Assembly (NCBI GenBank): GCA_937879855.1
Contig: CALFMO010000006.1
Location: forward strand, 310,001-374,000
Direction of reading: 5' to 3'
Source: an uncultured Acidobacteriaceae bacterium
GTDB taxonomy: Bacteria; Acidobacteriota; Terriglobia; Terriglobales; Acidobacteriaceae
Length of the DNA stretch: 64,000 nucleotides
Numbering within the stretch: position 1 is the stretch's first letter; every line of letters begins with the position of its first letter. Shown here piece after piece: positions 53,126 to 61,964 of this stretch. The notes below the pieces were generated by a model, which saw only the letters and a program-made list of their open reading frames with translations, made no database searches and was not told the DNA's origin. The position numbers and the translations under genes are program-made.

Positions 53126-54589
53126 TTAGTCACTGCCCTTCTTCTGCCCTGCCGTAAACACTGTCCACGGCCCCGCTTTCAAATCCCGCAGCAAAGGCTT
53201 TTGCCACGAAAACTCCGGATGATGCTCCAGAAAATCAGCCGCCGGAAAATCTGCTCCGCAGGGATGCCCCGCCCTCGCCACAAAGCTCATCTTCGCGGCC
53301 ATGGCACTATCCATTGCTTTCCCCTGCACCGCGCCGCCCGGATTGTACGCATCCCAACCCCACTCCTTCACACCCCGCGAAGAGGCATCGACATGGCCGC
53401 ATAATGCTCGCTCGTTTGCCTGCTCCTTCTTCTCGAAGCTGTCGAAATGGTCCGATAGAAATTGCTCCGCCATGCTGACATCGATCTTTCCCTTGGCCTG
53501 CTTCATGACTTCTTCCCAACGCGCATGGCGCGCGTTGGGCGACGACGAAGTATCGTTGGGATCAAAGGTGGTCTCCTCGCGAATCACCTTCGGATCGCGC
53601 GCGAAATTCGAGCTCACGAAATATCCATCTTTCGTGCGCCATAGCGGCGTCTTCTTCAGACCCAGTTCCAGATATGCGATCTCTCCCGTCTTCCGGTCGC
53701 CAATCAGCCAATCATTGGCGTAGCCGCCGTTGTTGCCCTCCTTAATGATCCGAACGTAATCATCAATGCTGTTGGCATATTGCAGCGCCTTGCGCGAACG
53801 CATGAATTCCGGTTTCCCATTCGGATCCCATCCCTCAAATTGCGTAATAGTGGTCTCGGTGATCATCACTCCGGCGGAGTTGACGCCAAAATCGTCGTCG
53901 CTGGTAATCACTCCCGGAAATCCGTCCATCAGAATCCGATTCCCGTGCTCCGTTTGGATGTCGAAGATCACCACCCAACGCTCGCCGACCAGATAGCTCG
54001 TCCAATTATTGTGCGCGATCACGATCTGATGATCTTTGGTCATGCTGCCGGTGGCGATAAAGGCGCTGCAGTTTCCGGGAGCCGCCAGCTTCGGCGCCTT
54101 GGCTGAGTTCTGCTGCTTGTTCGTCGTTTGCTTGTTCGTCGTTTGCTTGTTCAACCAGGGCACGTAGTAGTCGGGGACTTCCTCGAATGCGTTGAGCGCC
54201 ACGATGTCATAGACGTCGAGATCGACGCCATGCGCTTTCGCTCCGTCCGCAATGCCCTGCAGCTCTTGCTGATATTCCAGATCAATGTGCGGCCATAGCA
54301 TTTGCCGTGCTGTGGTGCGGAAAAATTCCCAATCCCGTTGCGTCGAATGCGTGTCGAACATTTTGATCGCGGCTAATGCATCTGCAATTTCCGGCGCCAG
54401 CAGATAGCCGTGCTGAAAGCCGATCTCCGATGGCGAGCCTTCCAGGTGCACGTAAGTCCAGCCGCCTTGCTGGAAGCGATAAGCCTTCTGCAGCCTCGGG
54501 TCCGACGAGCCGTGGGTTGCGAGTGCCGCGCTACAAAGAGCTAACGTCAAGCCGAGCACATATCCGCTGTGCAAAAATCTCCTTAACAT
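53126..54589 (-). CDS. C45-type Ntn hydrolase, secreted
   Basis: 487 aa. Signal peptide (1-24). The motif PGNCSAF has Cys174 as the likely N-terminal nucleophile after self-cleavage, as in acyl-CoA:6-aminopenicillanate acyltransferase and phospholipase B-like relatives. 'QHGYLLAPEI', 'IAHNNWTSYL' and 'GVNSAGVMITETTI' fit that fold. Substrate is unknown, an amide or lipid acyl bond. First chromosomal gene past the ICE end. A run of NKQTT repeats lies just before the nucleophile. Its 3' end is 17 bases from the tRNA remnant. Confidence 0.75.
   Translation of the reverse strand: MLRRFLHSGYVLGLTLALCSAALATHGSSDPRLQKAYRFQQGGWTYVHLEGSPSEIGFQHGYLLAPEIADALAAIKMFDTHSTQRDWEFFRTTARQMLWPHIDLEYQQELQGIADGAKAHGVDLDVYDIVALNAFEEVPDYYVPWLNKQTTNKQTTNKQQNSAKAPKLAAPGNCSAFIATGSMTKDHQIVIAHNNWTSYLVGERWVVIFDIQTEHGNRILMDGFPGVITSDDDFGVNSAGVMITETTITQFEGWDPNGKPEFMRSRKALQYANSIDDYVRIIKEGNNGGYANDWLIGDRKTGEIAYLELGLKKTPLWRTKDGYFVSSNFARDPKVIREETTFDPNDTSSSPNARHARWEEVMKQAKGKIDVSMAEQFLSDHFDSFEKKEQANERALCGHVDASSRGVKEWGWDAYNPGGAVQGKAMDSAMAAKMSFVARAGHPCGADFPAADFLEHHPEFSWQKPLLRDLKAGPWTVFTAGQKKGSD
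54115..54152. repeat. 15-bp tandem repeat inside the C45 gene
   Basis: GCTTGTTCGTCGTTT occurs twice, followed by a partial third copy. It encodes NKQTT-NKQTT-NKQ (residues ~147-159). The unit is a multiple of three, so slippage changes length without shifting the frame. Confidence 0.85.
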
Positions 54590-54740
54590 GAGTTCCTTTC
54601 AGTATTCGTCTTCTACGAACGCCCTTCGCATCGACGCAACATTCTAGCCTGTCGCTGGTCTTATTGCAGTCGGCTGTGAATGGGATTGGTAAATATGCTG
54701 CTGGAAACAGGGGAAGCAGTCGGCGAAGAGTCTACCGTTT

Positions 54741-55517
54741 TCAGGGCCGCGACATGACTGGCTTCAGATCCATTGGCTTGATGGCGAGGTCGCTGGGCCT
54801 GATCCCGCTGTTCAATTCGATCCGTTCCAACGTAATTTCCGCCACCTTGCGGCCGTTCTGAAACTTCGTAATGTGATGAGGAAATTTCACTCCATCAACG
54901 GCCTGCCACTGCTCGAGTCTTGTCTCACTCGGCACTGGGTGATTGGGATCGGAAAGCGAAATGCCGGTCTGTTTCACGGGCAGGAATGTGGTCGGGTCCA
55001 GCATGATCTCCGTTCTCTGCGTAGCGTCGCCTTTGGTCGCCACAACAATCACGTTAGGACCTGAAGTCGTAATCAGCCGATTGGGTCGCGGTCAGCCAGC
55101 CAAGAATTTAAATCGAATCCGCGGAGATAGTTTTGAGCGAACTTCAATTCCCCATCTGGGAGGTTCGCTACGGTTTTGTCGGGCAATATTTCCCAGCCCG
55201 ACTTGCCGTCGAAAAAGAACATACGTATCCCCTGGTGCCACCTGATCGAGTCGAAGATAGTTCGGTCGAATCCAGCGTGTGCGCTTGTGCACCTCACCCA
55301 GCGTCCGGCCATCGCCGTACCAGGCGTCGGCGCGCACGCTTTCCTCAAAGTCGCGGATTGCGCCGATCTTTTCTGCCCCTCCCAAGGCCGTTTGCATTTT
55401 GTGGAACAGTTGCAATGCATCCTGGCCCGACACGGCGGAGCTAAACAAAAACACGACGAGACAAAGAAAGACAAAAACACGCGCGGGAGATCGAGAGATC
55501 ATGGGAATTAGAGACAC
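54741..55517 (-). pseudogene. Outer-membrane lipoprotein-sorting-like protein, two frameshifts
   Basis: Three reading frames joined in order give one protein: signal peptide and 'DALQLFHKMQTALGGAEKIG ... YVLF', then 'FFDGKSGWEILPDKTVANLP ... LADRDP', then 'VIVVATKGDATQRTEIMLDP ... LPVKQTG'. The shifts lie in a run of five A at 55,212-55,216 (one base short) and near 55,085. Fold resembles the LolA/LolB-like proteins common in acidobacteria. Either a decaying gene or two sequencing/assembly errors. Confidence 0.65.
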
Positions 55518-55571
55518 CGCTCACTACGGTTCAGTTCCCACAGTGAGATCAAGACATCTGAATGCCGCGTA

Positions 55572-55892
55572 CTAGATATCCGTGCGCTGGTCCGGATGCC
55601 GGCTCAGATACCAGCATGGCATCCATCCTCCATGCGGAAACAGGGCGTGAACGCAGGTCTGCGCCTGCGGTGGATCGAAGATGAATTGCGTCTTCCCGTT
55701 TTTTTGCAAGACAGCGTAATAGTGGTTCACGGTCACCGACCCGTATGCATTCCCGCCAACTGCCGCCCGGATGCGAAAAGCCGCATAATCCAGCGCGTAC
55801 GCGAGAGCGGCGGCCCCGATCACCACAAGAACTGCGCCAACGAAAATTCGGCGCAGCCGCACTCTCAGGTTCGGGACGGAGGTCTGAGTCAC
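55572..55892 (-). CDS. Small membrane protein
   Basis: 106 aa. One membrane helix at ~16-36 (IFVGAVLVVIGAAALAYALD), then an extracytoplasmic part (VTVNHYYAVLQKNGKTQFIF) with three cysteines near the end. I know similar proteins only as uncharacterised acidobacterial ones. Stands alone. Confidence 0.6.
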   Translation of the reverse strand: MTQTSVPNLRVRLRRIFVGAVLVVIGAAALAYALDYAAFRIRAAVGGNAYGSVTVNHYYAVLQKNGKTQFIFDPPQAQTCVHALFPHGGWMPCWYLSRHPDQRTDI

Positions 55893-56050
55893 GAGGCCAG
55901 ATTATAAAGCCTTCGCTCGACGGCTATCCGCGTTCCAACGCCGCTCACGTTGACAATTCCCCATTCGGCAGGCAAACTACCGCATTCGCTGGGAATTGCT
56001 TCTGGCGAGCGCCTGCTGCGGCCCCGCATGCACAATGGCTCTTCAGGCCT

Positions 56051-56056
56051 TATAAT
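56051..56056 (+). promoter_or_regulatory. Putative -10 box of the rsbW-like gene
   Basis: TATAAT preceded by T, ending 12 bases before the ATG at 56,069. A start of transcription about 7 bases downstream would leave almost no leader. No clear -35 and no Shine-Dalgarno are seen, consistent with a leaderless transcript. Confidence 0.4.
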
Positions 56057-56068
56057 CGCTCTTCGTCC

Positions 56069-56521
56069 ATGGCCATGACCGAGCAACGGGTCTCGTATAC
56101 GCTCGACTCCTCATTGGAGACGATCGACAATGCGGAGCAGAAGGCCACCATCATTGCGACAGAACTTGGCTTTGGCGAAGACGAAGTCATGCAGATTTCC
56201 ATGGCTGTGCGCGAGGGCACGGTCAACGCCGTGTTGCACGGCAATGCCTATTCCCCCGACAAGAAAGTGACCCTCGCCTTTGAGCGCACCGGCAATGATT
56301 TTGTTATTACGATTCGCGACCAGGGTCCGGGGATGGATCTGAGTAAGATTCCCAACCCCCTGGCGCCCGAGAATCTGCTCAAAACTTCCGGGCGTGGAAT
56401 TTTTCTTATGCGCTCGTTTATGGACGTGGTCGAAATTCGCCCCTCCAAAACGGGCACCGAACTCAAACTGATCAAGCACGTCCACGGCACATCCGCGGGC
56501 GGCAAGGAGGCTTCCCAGTGA
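56069..56521 (+). CDS. rsbW: RsbW-like anti-sigma factor (serine kinase)
   Basis: 150 aa from ATG 56,069 (MAMTEQRVSYTLDSS); ATG 56,075 is an alternative. GHKL ATP-binding fold: N-box 'VREGTVNAVLHGNAY', G1 box 'IRDQGPGMDLSKIP', and 'KTSGRGIFLMRSFMDVVE'. RsbW binds a sigma factor and phosphorylates the STAS partner encoded directly downstream. The end overlaps that gene's GTG by four bases. Confidence 0.85.
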   Translation: MAMTEQRVSYTLDSSLETIDNAEQKATIIATELGFGEDEVMQISMAVREGTVNAVLHGNAYSPDKKVTLAFERTGNDFVITIRDQGPGMDLSKIPNPLAPENLLKTSGRGIFLMRSFMDVVEIRPSKTGTELKLIKHVHGTSAGGKEASQ

Positions 56522-56862
56522 CCATGAAGGTAAGCAGTCGGCAGGTGGATGGAGTTACGATTGTGGATTGCAGCGGCCGCATCACCCTCGGCGAAGGCAG
56601 CGTCATTCTTCGCGATACGGTGCGCGACATTTTGTCGAAGGGCAACAAGAAAATTGTTCTGAACCTTCAGAACGTGAACTATATCGATAGCTCGGGCATC
56701 GGCGAGCTGGTCAGCGCATTCACCACCACGAAGAATCAAGGCGGCGAACTCAAACTGCTGAACCTCACCAAGAAGGTCAATGATCTGCTTCAGATTACGA
56801 AGCTTTACACCGTCTTTGACGTAAAAGATGACGAGGCCGCCGCAGTGAAGTCGTTTAAATAG
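56518..56862 (+). CDS. rsbV: STAS-domain anti-sigma factor antagonist
   Basis: About 114 aa; GTG at 56,518 (seven bases after GGAGG) or ATG at 56,524. STAS domain with the phosphoacceptor segment NYIDSSGIGELV (Ser61-62). Binds RsbW when unphosphorylated, releasing the sigma factor. Pairs with the kinase upstream in a partner-switch module; no sigma factor gene is nearby. Confidence 0.9.
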   Translation: MTMKVSSRQVDGVTIVDCSGRITLGEGSVILRDTVRDILSKGNKKIVLNLQNVNYIDSSGIGELVSAFTTTKNQGGELKLLNLTKKVNDLLQITKLYTVFDVKDDEAAAVKSFK

Positions 56863-56915
56863 CTCGCCGCTTGCGGATCGGCCGCGTGAGTTGGGTGCCG
56901 GCCGAGCCTGAATCA

Positions 56916-56953
56916 GGGTGCCCCATTTCTCGCGTATTTTGCGAGAAGTGGGG
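56916..56953. repeat. REP-like palindrome, copy 1
   Basis: GGGTG followed by CCCCATTTCTCGC, an 8-base loop and GCGAGAAGTGGGG. Same outer form (GGGTGCCCCA ... TGGGG) as the copy at 59,387. Lies between genes. Confidence 0.7.
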
Positions 56954-57039
56954 ACTATCCAAGTTTCATTCCGGAACGTGTCACGTCTTTTTTTCTTCCC
57001 GTCACAGACTTCCTCCCGTGCCATTCCTAGAATCAAGGA

Positions 57040-57642
57040 ATGTCACGAACCTATTCCGTTCATGTGGGGACGGCCGCTCTCGGCTGTCCGGCCGGGCAAA
57101 GCCCGGCACCGATCCCCAAGCCGAATTCCTGGCTGCTGAAAGCGCCGGCGCTCGCACTCATCCTGCTGTGGGCGCCACTCCTCTCAGCATCCGACTGCAT
57201 CCCCATTAACGAGGCGAACCAGCACGTGGGCGAAACCAAATGCGTCGCCGGCAAAGTCCTGAAAATAAGAATTGGAAATAAGGGCGTCCATTTCCTCGAC
57301 TTCTGCGAAGACCAGATGGCCTGCCCCTTCACGGTCGTAGTCTTCCCATCCGGACTGAAAGATGTCGGCGATGTCCGCCGCCTAGAGGGTCGCAGCATTG
57401 AAATTCACGGAGCCGTGAAACTCTATGACGGCCGCCCTGAGATCATCCTGAACCGCATCAGCCAGATCACCGGGGGCGCTGCCATGATTCCCCCGCTTCC
57501 CAAAAATTACGACGTCGAAAACCACGGCCACTTCAGCGCCGGACGCCTCCGGCCGACAAAGAAACCAGCGAAGGTCAAGGCTAAGCCGAACACGACGGCC
57601 ACTTACGGCAACGATGTTGAGGGCGCCGAACCGCCAGAGTAA
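57040..57642 (+). CDS. Secreted OB-fold-like protein
   Basis: Up to 200 aa. A signal-type helix at ~34-50 (APALALILLWAPLLSAS) is followed by a small beta-barrel (HVGETKCVAGKVLKIRI, HFLDFCEDQMACPFTVVVF, SIEIHGAVKLYDGRPEIIL) like bacterial OB-folds (tRNA_anti-like), then a basic tail. The first ~30 residues are encoded by a GC-rich palindromic repeat (57,061-57,110) and may not belong to the native protein. Function unknown. Confidence 0.65.
   Translation: MSRTYSVHVGTAALGCPAGQSPAPIPKPNSWLLKAPALALILLWAPLLSASDCIPINEANQHVGETKCVAGKVLKIRIGNKGVHFLDFCEDQMACPFTVVVFPSGLKDVGDVRRLEGRSIEIHGAVKLYDGRPEIILNRISQITGGAAMIPPLPKNYDVENHGHFSAGRLRPTKKPAKVKAKPNTTATYGNDVEGAEPPE
57091..57107. repeat. Short palindrome in the 5' part of the OB-fold gene
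   Basis: GCCGGGC AAA GCCCGGC, preceded by a GC-rich stretch (GTGGGGACGGCCGCTCTCGG). Resembles acidobacterial REP-type repeats of a different class from the GGGTGCCCCA copies. Confidence 0.5.
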
Positions 57643-57710
57643 GCCAGGCGCGGAGTGGAGGGCATAGCAGAGAAGCAACTTTGGTTTTCACCCAGACATC
57701 CATTACGCGC

Positions 57711-58463
57711 ATGGTCTGTGACATTCGCATCGGCACCTCCGGCTTCCACTACAAACATTGGAAGGGACCCTTCTACCCCACGAAGATGCCTGATGCCGCG
57801 ATGCTCGATTTCTATACGCGGCACTTCGATACGGTCGAGCTAAACAATAGCTTCTATCGCCTGCCGACTGTCGACGCTTTCAAATGCTGGCGCGATGCCA
57901 CCCCCGAGAACTTTGTCTTCGCGGTGAAAGCCAGCCGCTTCATTACCCACAACAAGAAGTTGAAGGACCCGGAAAACGCCGTGGATAATCTGCTGCCTCG
58001 TGCCGCGCACTTGGGCAAGAAGCTCGGCCCGGTCCTGTTTCAGCTTCCGCCCAAATGGCGAGTCAATCCCGAGCGTCTGAGAAATCTCCTGCAGATTCTG
58101 CCTCGCGATCTACGCTATGCCTTCGAATTCCGCGAGCTTTCCTGGATGACTTCGGAAATCTGCGCTATTCTGCGGGATTACAATGCCGCCTTCTGCATCT
58201 ACGAACTCGCCGGATATCGCTCGCCTGTCTCACTTACCGCGGACTTTACCTATGTGCGCCTGCACGGCCCCGCTAGCGGTAAGTATCAGGGGAGCTATAA
58301 CGAGCAGCAATTGTCGCAATGGGCGCGCCAGATCGAATCCTGGGCGAAAGAACTCAAGGCTGTGTATTTTTATTTCGATAACGACCAGGCAGGATACGCT
58401 GCCACAAATGCGTTGCGCCTAAGAGAAATGGTCTTAGGACAGGCACAGAGACGCGCCAGCTGA
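57711..58463 (+). CDS. DUF72 (YecE-like) protein
   Basis: 250 aa from ATG 57,711 (MVCDIRIGTSGFHYKHWKGP). TIM-barrel family DUF72: 'DTVELNNSFYRLPT', 'FAVKASRFITHNKKL', 'GPVLFQLPPKWRVN', 'FTYVRLHGPASG' and 'YFYFDNDQAGYA'. Activity not established. Near-complete length for the family. Confidence 0.9.
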   Translation: MVCDIRIGTSGFHYKHWKGPFYPTKMPDAAMLDFYTRHFDTVELNNSFYRLPTVDAFKCWRDATPENFVFAVKASRFITHNKKLKDPENAVDNLLPRAAHLGKKLGPVLFQLPPKWRVNPERLRNLLQILPRDLRYAFEFRELSWMTSEICAILRDYNAAFCIYELAGYRSPVSLTADFTYVRLHGPASGKYQGSYNEQQLSQWARQIESWAKELKAVYFYFDNDQAGYAATNALRLREMVLGQAQRRAS

Positions 58464-58530
58464 AAATATTTGGAACGCGGCGGCGAATACCCCACCGAGC
58501 ACTGATCACTAGCCACTGGCCACTTTTTTC

Positions 58531-59745
58531 CTACACCATTCCCTTGCGCAATTCTTCGAGCGGGTACTTCGTACCGCGCCACTCAATCCCATCATTCCAC
58601 AATGTAAGGAACATCGACCGCACTAGCGTATAGATAAACATCGCGGTGCTCAGCGGATGCAGCAGGAAGTAATATGGAGGCACAGCCGACCGCCATGACA
58701 TTCCGATGTAAATTGCAAAAATCGCCGTCAGCGCCACCGCATACGGCAAACGCGCCCATCCATGAGCCAGAAAAATGCCGAGAAACGGTCCAAAGTTCAG
58801 GAACGCCAATCCGAAGGCAGAAATGACTGTGCGCCACCATTGAAAGGACAGCACGGCGAAAAAGTTCTTGGTCAGGTTGTTGACGATGCCCATCGCGCCT
58901 TTGGCCCAACGGATCGAAATCAAATTTCCGCCAAAAACATTGCGCTGCGCGTAGCCGGCCTTCTTCACGACCTTCCCCAACTTCATGTCGTCGAGCACTT
59001 CCATGCGCAAGGCCGCATACGTCCCCACTGCTTCGTAAACCGGGCGGCGCACCAGGTTAAACGCACCCACGCCCATGTGGTCGTCGGTGCTCGGATCCGC
59101 GACTTTCCACGGGCGATGCCCGAACATGAACATGGTTTGAAAAAAAGCGATCATCATGTACTCGCCGGGTCGCTTCATGATCATCCTGGGAAACAGAACC
59201 ACGTGGTCGGCAGGCACGGACTCTGCATAGGCTAGCGCTCGCCGCAACGCATCGGGTTTGAACAGCACATCGGCGTCGGTGAAAAGCAGCCAGTCACCAG
59301 TCGCCTGTTTCGCCGCCGTCCACATCGCATGCGTCTTTCCCAGCCAACCAGCGGGCAGTTCCGTGTGATGGATTACCCGCAAAACCGGGTGCCCCACCCT
59401 TGTCGCGGTTTTTGCGACAGGGTGGGGATTTTGACTATGACTCTCCGCGATCCTTTCCATAATCTCGCCCGTGGAGTCGGTCGAACGGTCATTGACTGCG
59501 ATCACTTCATAGTTGTCATAGTCGAGCGCAAGCAAGGTATTGAGCGCCTGCTCGATGACCTCTTCTTCATTGCGAGCCGGAACAATAATGGACACGCGAG
59601 GATTACCCGCGGACGACACCGGGTTCCGATCCCACTCCGGACGGGAAACATCGGTCACGCTGGGCATGCCGATAGCGGCATCCACAATGCGGGAAACCCA
59701 GGCCAGCGCCAGAATCATTCCCGCAATCCAATAAAGGTAGGTCAC
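58531..59745 (-). CDS. Family 2 glycosyltransferase, membrane-bound
   Basis: 404 aa. N-terminal membrane anchor (~3-20), GT-A domain ('VSIIVPARNEEEVIEQALNT', 'VIAVNDRSTDSTGEI', metal-binding 'FTDADVLF') and two to four C-terminal membrane helices. Resembles hopanoid/lipid-associated HpnB-type and ceramide-type transferases. Acceptor unknown. Residues ~107-119 (HPVAKTATRVGHP) are encoded by a REP-like palindrome inserted in frame. Confidence 0.8.
   Translation of the reverse strand: MTYLYWIAGMILALAWVSRIVDAAIGMPSVTDVSRPEWDRNPVSSAGNPRVSIIVPARNEEEVIEQALNTLLALDYDNYEVIAVNDRSTDSTGEIMERIAESHSQNPHPVAKTATRVGHPVLRVIHHTELPAGWLGKTHAMWTAAKQATGDWLLFTDADVLFKPDALRRALAYAESVPADHVVLFPRMIMKRPGEYMMIAFFQTMFMFGHRPWKVADPSTDDHMGVGAFNLVRRPVYEAVGTYAALRMEVLDDMKLGKVVKKAGYAQRNVFGGNLISIRWAKGAMGIVNNLTKNFFAVLSFQWWRTVISAFGLAFLNFGPFLGIFLAHGWARLPYAVALTAIFAIYIGMSWRSAVPPYYFLLHPLSTAMFIYTLVRSMFLTLWNDGIEWRGTKYPLEELRKGMV
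59387..59427. repeat. REP-like palindrome, copy 2, inside a coding region
   Basis: GGGTG then CCCCACCCTTGTCGC, loop, GCGACAGGGTGGGG. Same form as 56,916-56,953. It falls within the glycosyltransferase gene and keeps the frame open. Confidence 0.7.
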
Positions 59746-59747
59746 TC

Positions 59748-60986
59748 CTAAGTCTTCCCTACTGTGGCGGACGCGCGGTCGAGGGCAACCGGCGGCGCAA
59801 ACTTCATCCCATAAAACAGTATGGCAGAGGAAACAGCAATAGCGGCGACTGGCGCCAGAAATGCCACTTGCAGAGAATATCGGTCGGACGTGTAGCCAAT
59901 CAGTGACGCAGAGGGGACATCACCCAACAAATGAAAAATGAAAATATTGACCGCGAGCGCCATTGGCCGAATATGGGCGCCCACTGAATTAATGATCGCA
60001 GCGTTCAATGGCCCCGTGTTCAGCAAGAGCAAGAATTCTGCCGCGCAAATTCCCACAACCATTAGGTTTCCTTGCGTATAGAGAGCCACCCACATTGCCG
60101 GAATTCCCAATCCAAGGCTCATCGCCGAGACAAGATAGTGAGCGGCGCGCGTGCGGCGCAAAAGATAGTCCGACAACCATCCCCCCGCCAGAGACGCAAC
60201 CAGCCCGTTCACTGCAATGCTGATGCCGAAAAATATATTGGCTTGTCCCAGACTGTAGCCGCGAGCTCGATGCAGAAACGTCGGCATCCAGACCTGCAGT
60301 CCGCCTAAAGCGAAGGTCATCATGGCCATACCGAACGTAGCCGTCAGAAATGCCGGATTCCTAGCCAGTCCCTTGAGGGTCTCCCGATCTGGCGTTTTTT
60401 CTTGCGGGTCAAATTGACCCACGGGCGGTTCCGGAATAAATAACAACAACAGAGCGAGAACCGCGCCGGGAACGGCTCCTACATAGAATGGTGTTCGCCA
60501 CCCGAAGGCCGGGCCCATCAACCCTCCCACGACATATCCGAGTGCAGTTCCCACTGGAATGGCCAAATAAAAAATACCCATGACCCGTCCCCGTTGATTT
60601 TCGGGGAACATATCGGCAACGAAAACAGGAGACAGGATGACAAAACTGGCTTCGCCGATTCCGACCAGTGTGTGCCGAATGAGGAGGCCAGTAAAGTCAT
60701 GGGTAACTGCGGTTAGCAATGTAGCGCCGCTCCAAACTAGCGCGCCCGCTATGATCACCGACCTTCGCGAAAAGCGTTCCGCCAGCGGCCCCATGAACGG
60801 CGCTGCGAACATGTAGAACAGAAAAAATACACTAGTGAGCATTCCAAAAGCAGCGTCGCTGCGATGGAATTCAGCCTTGATCAGATCCTGCACCGCGAAC
60901 AGCACTGAACGGTCGATATAGTTGAACAAATTCAGCGCGGTTAACAGCGCTAACGCAGTCTTGGGGTAAAGCTTAGTTATGGCCAC
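59748..60986 (-). CDS. Major facilitator superfamily transporter
   Basis: 412 aa, twelve predicted helices. 'NLFNYIDRSVLFAVQDLIKA' near the start and 'GPLAERFSRRSVIIAG' after helix 2 (the MFS A-motif) recall spinster-like MFS carriers. A second loop motif 'GGWLSDYLLRRTRAAHY' opens the C-terminal half. Substrate unknown. Ends two bases from the glycosyltransferase gene upstream, so both may form one operon. Confidence 0.85.
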   Translation of the reverse strand: MAITKLYPKTALALLTALNLFNYIDRSVLFAVQDLIKAEFHRSDAAFGMLTSVFFLFYMFAAPFMGPLAERFSRRSVIIAGALVWSGATLLTAVTHDFTGLLIRHTLVGIGEASFVILSPVFVADMFPENQRGRVMGIFYLAIPVGTALGYVVGGLMGPAFGWRTPFYVGAVPGAVLALLLLFIPEPPVGQFDPQEKTPDRETLKGLARNPAFLTATFGMAMMTFALGGLQVWMPTFLHRARGYSLGQANIFFGISIAVNGLVASLAGGWLSDYLLRRTRAAHYLVSAMSLGLGIPAMWVALYTQGNLMVVGICAAEFLLLLNTGPLNAAIINSVGAHIRPMALAVNIFIFHLLGDVPSASLIGYTSDRYSLQVAFLAPVAAIAVSSAILFYGMKFAPPVALDRASATVGKT

Positions 60987-61071
60987 GGTCGTGCGAATAT
61001 ACCATGGCGCCGAGATCGAGTATCGCTGGTATCCTTGTCATTACTGTGAGACGGGAACTCGGAGAATGTTC

Positions 61072-61386
61072 ATGCCAACCAACAGACGATTCCATTGGCG
61101 CGTTCATCCCGGCGAAATCCTGCGGGAAGAGTTTCTTAAGCCGCTCGGCATCTCCGCTTACGAGGTGGCAAAGCGCCTTCACGTTCCCGCGCCTCGGGTC
61201 AACGACATCGTGCTGGAGCGCCGCGACATCAGCACCGATACCGCTGTCCGCCTGTCCCGTTTCTTCGGGACGACGGAGCAGTTCTGGCTGAACCTGCAGA
61301 GTGCTTACGAAGTTAGCCGTGTGATGGCCGAGCAAGCCTCAGAGATTGATGGAATCCAGCCGCGAGCCGCTTCCGCATCTCGCTAG
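61072..61386 (+). CDS. higA: HigA-family antitoxin/HTH regulator
   Basis: 104 aa from ATG 61,072 (MPTNRRFHWRVHPGEIL), GGAG upstream. HigA signature 'HPGEILREEFLKPLGISAYE', HTH 'RLHVPAPRVNDIVLERRDIS' and 'TAVRLSRFFGTTEQFWLNLQ'. HigA neutralises HigB, whose gene normally lies just upstream. The bases upstream (60,987-61,071) are too few for it and encode no HigB, so this is a solitary HigA. Confidence 0.85.
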   Translation: MPTNRRFHWRVHPGEILREEFLKPLGISAYEVAKRLHVPAPRVNDIVLERRDISTDTAVRLSRFFGTTEQFWLNLQSAYEVSRVMAEQASEIDGIQPRAASASR

Positions 61387-61398
61387 GCGGTCCGTTCC

Positions 61399-61812
61399 TC
61401 ACTCCGCATCTTCTCGCCTCGTGGGCCTCGGCCACTTCGCTACAATCGTCGTTGAGATTCCGCCCCGCGGTCGAAACTCGCCTCGCACTTCCGCCCACAC
61501 CGGCTTGGCCCACTTCACCACATCTTCCAAAACCTGGTTCACCACGTTCTCCTGGAAAATTCCCAAGTTCCGGTAACACTGCAAATACTCCTTCAACGAC
61601 TTCAACTCCAGGCAGCTTTTATCCGGCATGTAACGAATCGCAAGCACGCCGAAATCGGGCAGCCCGGTCTTCGGACACACCGAGGTAAACTCCGGATCAT
61701 CCACCACAATCTCATACCCGGGAAACTGATTGGGCCAGGTCTCAATTTCGGGAAACTTCGCATCCAGACCGGCAGAAGCGTGTTCAGGCGTATAACGAGG
61801 CGATTTAGCCAT
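61399..61812 (-). CDS. queF: NADPH-dependent 7-cyano-7-deazaguanine reductase
   Basis: 137 aa from ATG 61,812 (MAKSPRYTPEHASAGLDAKF). Catalytic Cys46 in SVCPKTGLPDF, and the substrate-binding helix 'ELKSLKEYLQCYRNLGIFQE'. Length equals short-type QueF. Reduces preQ0 to preQ1 in queuosine biosynthesis. No other que genes are in the window; the start has no strong ribosome site. Confidence 0.95.
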   Translation of the reverse strand: MAKSPRYTPEHASAGLDAKFPEIETWPNQFPGYEIVVDDPEFTSVCPKTGLPDFGVLAIRYMPDKSCLELKSLKEYLQCYRNLGIFQENVVNQVLEDVVKWAKPVWAEVRGEFRPRGGISTTIVAKWPRPTRREDAE

Positions 61813-61964
61813 GTCGATATTGTAACGTTCGACGATTCCCAGCGACGGTGCACCGGAAGCCACACTGCCCGCATCCAACCAGATACGGTGCTGGAGGCGT
61901 CGCCGTATGTGTGTCGCGGCGTCCACAATGGTAAATTACTACTTACGGTTATTCCTGCCGCACT

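Noticed and set aside
60979..61071. N-terminal extension of HigA or a HigB fragment
   Set aside because: The extension overlaps the MFS start and has no HigB features. The HigA domain begins at 61,072 with its own ribosome site.
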